Of a DNA stretch of 64,000 bases, positions 63,639 through 64,000 are shown in pieces (the stretch's first letter is position 1; every line of letters begins with the position of its first letter). The notes under the pieces were generated by a model that made no database searches, was not told the DNA's origin, and saw nothing but the letters and a program-made list of their open reading frames with translations. The translations under genes and the position numbers were made by a program. The stretch is from positions 124,001 through 188,000 of the forward strand of contig NZ_PKOJ01000001.1 in the NCBI RefSeq assembly GCF_002860325.1, written 5' to 3'. Source of the DNA: Neptunicoccus cionae (GTDB lineage Bacteria; Pseudomonadota; Alphaproteobacteria; Rhodobacterales; Rhodobacteraceae).

Positions 63639-64000
63639 ATGATTAAACACGCACACACCGTAGAGAAAATCGGCGGCACCTCCATGTCCCGCTCTGCTGA
63701 ACTGCTCGATACTTTATTCCTTAACGGGGGCGAAAACCCCTACAACCGCATCTTTGTGGTTTCGGCCTATGGCGGGATTACCAACCTGCTGTTGGAGCAC
63801 AAAAAAACCGGCGAACCGGGGGTTTATGCCCGTTTTGCCAATGACAGCAGCGATCTGGGCTGGTCCGATACACTTAATCGCGTGATGGACGCCATGAACG
63901 CGGCCCACCGCAAAGTGCTGAGCGCCGCTGCCGATATACGCGAGGCAGATGACTTCGTGCGCGAACGGATCGAGGGCGCGCGTTCCTGTCTGATCGACCT
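63639..64000 (+). CDS. ask: Ectoine-specific aspartokinase, partial
   Basis: Phosphorylates aspartate to supply aspartate semialdehyde for ectoine. The N-terminal 120 residues are seen; the rest is beyond the right edge. The frame starts MIKHAHTVEKIGGTSMSR, with the kinase motif KIGGTSM and VVSAYGGITNLLLEH. The Ask_Ect subgroup, linked to ectABC, is feedback-insensitive in other bacteria. The call is firm on the motif and position. Confidence 0.93.
   Translation, partial: MIKHAHTVEKIGGTSMSRSAELLDTLFLNGGENPYNRIFVVSAYGGITNLLLEHKKTGEPGVYARFANDSSDLGWSDTLNRVMDAMNAAHRKVLSAAADIREADDFVRERIEGARSCLID

Overview
The window is a 64 kb piece of an alphaproteobacterial chromosome, most probably from a halotolerant, marine-type member of the Rhodobacteraceae (Roseobacter group). 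The evidence is the nepR-ecfG/phyR general stress response, the hisD/DUF2948/murA synteny, FzlA, a rhizobial-type asparaginase, an IalB-family protein next to rlmN, and an ectABC-ask operon at the right end. Both edges cut genes: hisD on the left and the ectoine aspartokinase on the right. No phage, transposase, integrase, rRNA or CRISPR array was seen. Two tRNAs are present, Thr-GGT and Leu-CAG.

Layout. 1-2.6 kb: hisD, a DUF2948 gene, murA and a 54-residue basic protein on the minus strand. 2.7-7.8 kb: tRNA-Thr and a complete general stress response locus. It holds a HisKA_2-type kinase, sigma factor EcfG, anti-sigma NepR and anti-anti-sigma PhyR, and its target-like genes (dps, a DUF1328 membrane protein, a DUF883 protein and a holin-like protein). 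The divergent nepR and phyR promoters are superimposed on one perfect 32-bp palindrome (5262-5293). 7.8-12.5 kb: an exported molybdenum hydroxylase (2Fe-2S subunit, Tat-exported large subunit, diheme cytochrome) beside a divergent AraC regulator. 12.6-24.2 kb: metabolic enzymes, a secreted RTX protein, asd, two paralogous small secreted proteins whose 5' leaders share a predicted stem-loop, and a DUF4139 protein.

24.2-42.7 kb: carbonic anhydrase, asparaginase, IalB-like protein, rlmN, a group of exported cell-envelope proteins (two L,D-transpeptidases and a CAP-domain lipoprotein), fzlA-queG-epimerase, mtgA, gltBD, uppP and an NDUFA9-like protein. 42.9-55.2 kb: tRNA-Leu, then the most unusual part of the window. 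Three co-directional genes for DUF11-type surface proteins (170, 885 and 1913 residues) run in one direction. The last one fuses DUF11, SdrD-B-like and Ig-like modules to about 790 residues that look like an outer-membrane beta-barrel. The cluster is flanked by an orphan receiver protein, a LuxR-type response regulator and a protein with an Hpt domain, which may be parts of one dispersed phosphorelay.

55.2-64 kb: a lytic transglycosylase, an FtsX-type ABC exporter divergent from a TesA-like esterase (their annotated start codons share one CATG), a phasin, and a MarR regulator divergent from ectA-ectB-ectC-ask for ectoine synthesis. Stress and osmotic adaptation (PhyR/EcfG, Dps, ectoine) and envelope building are the recurring themes. 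Functions are assigned from motifs read by eye; no database search was possible.
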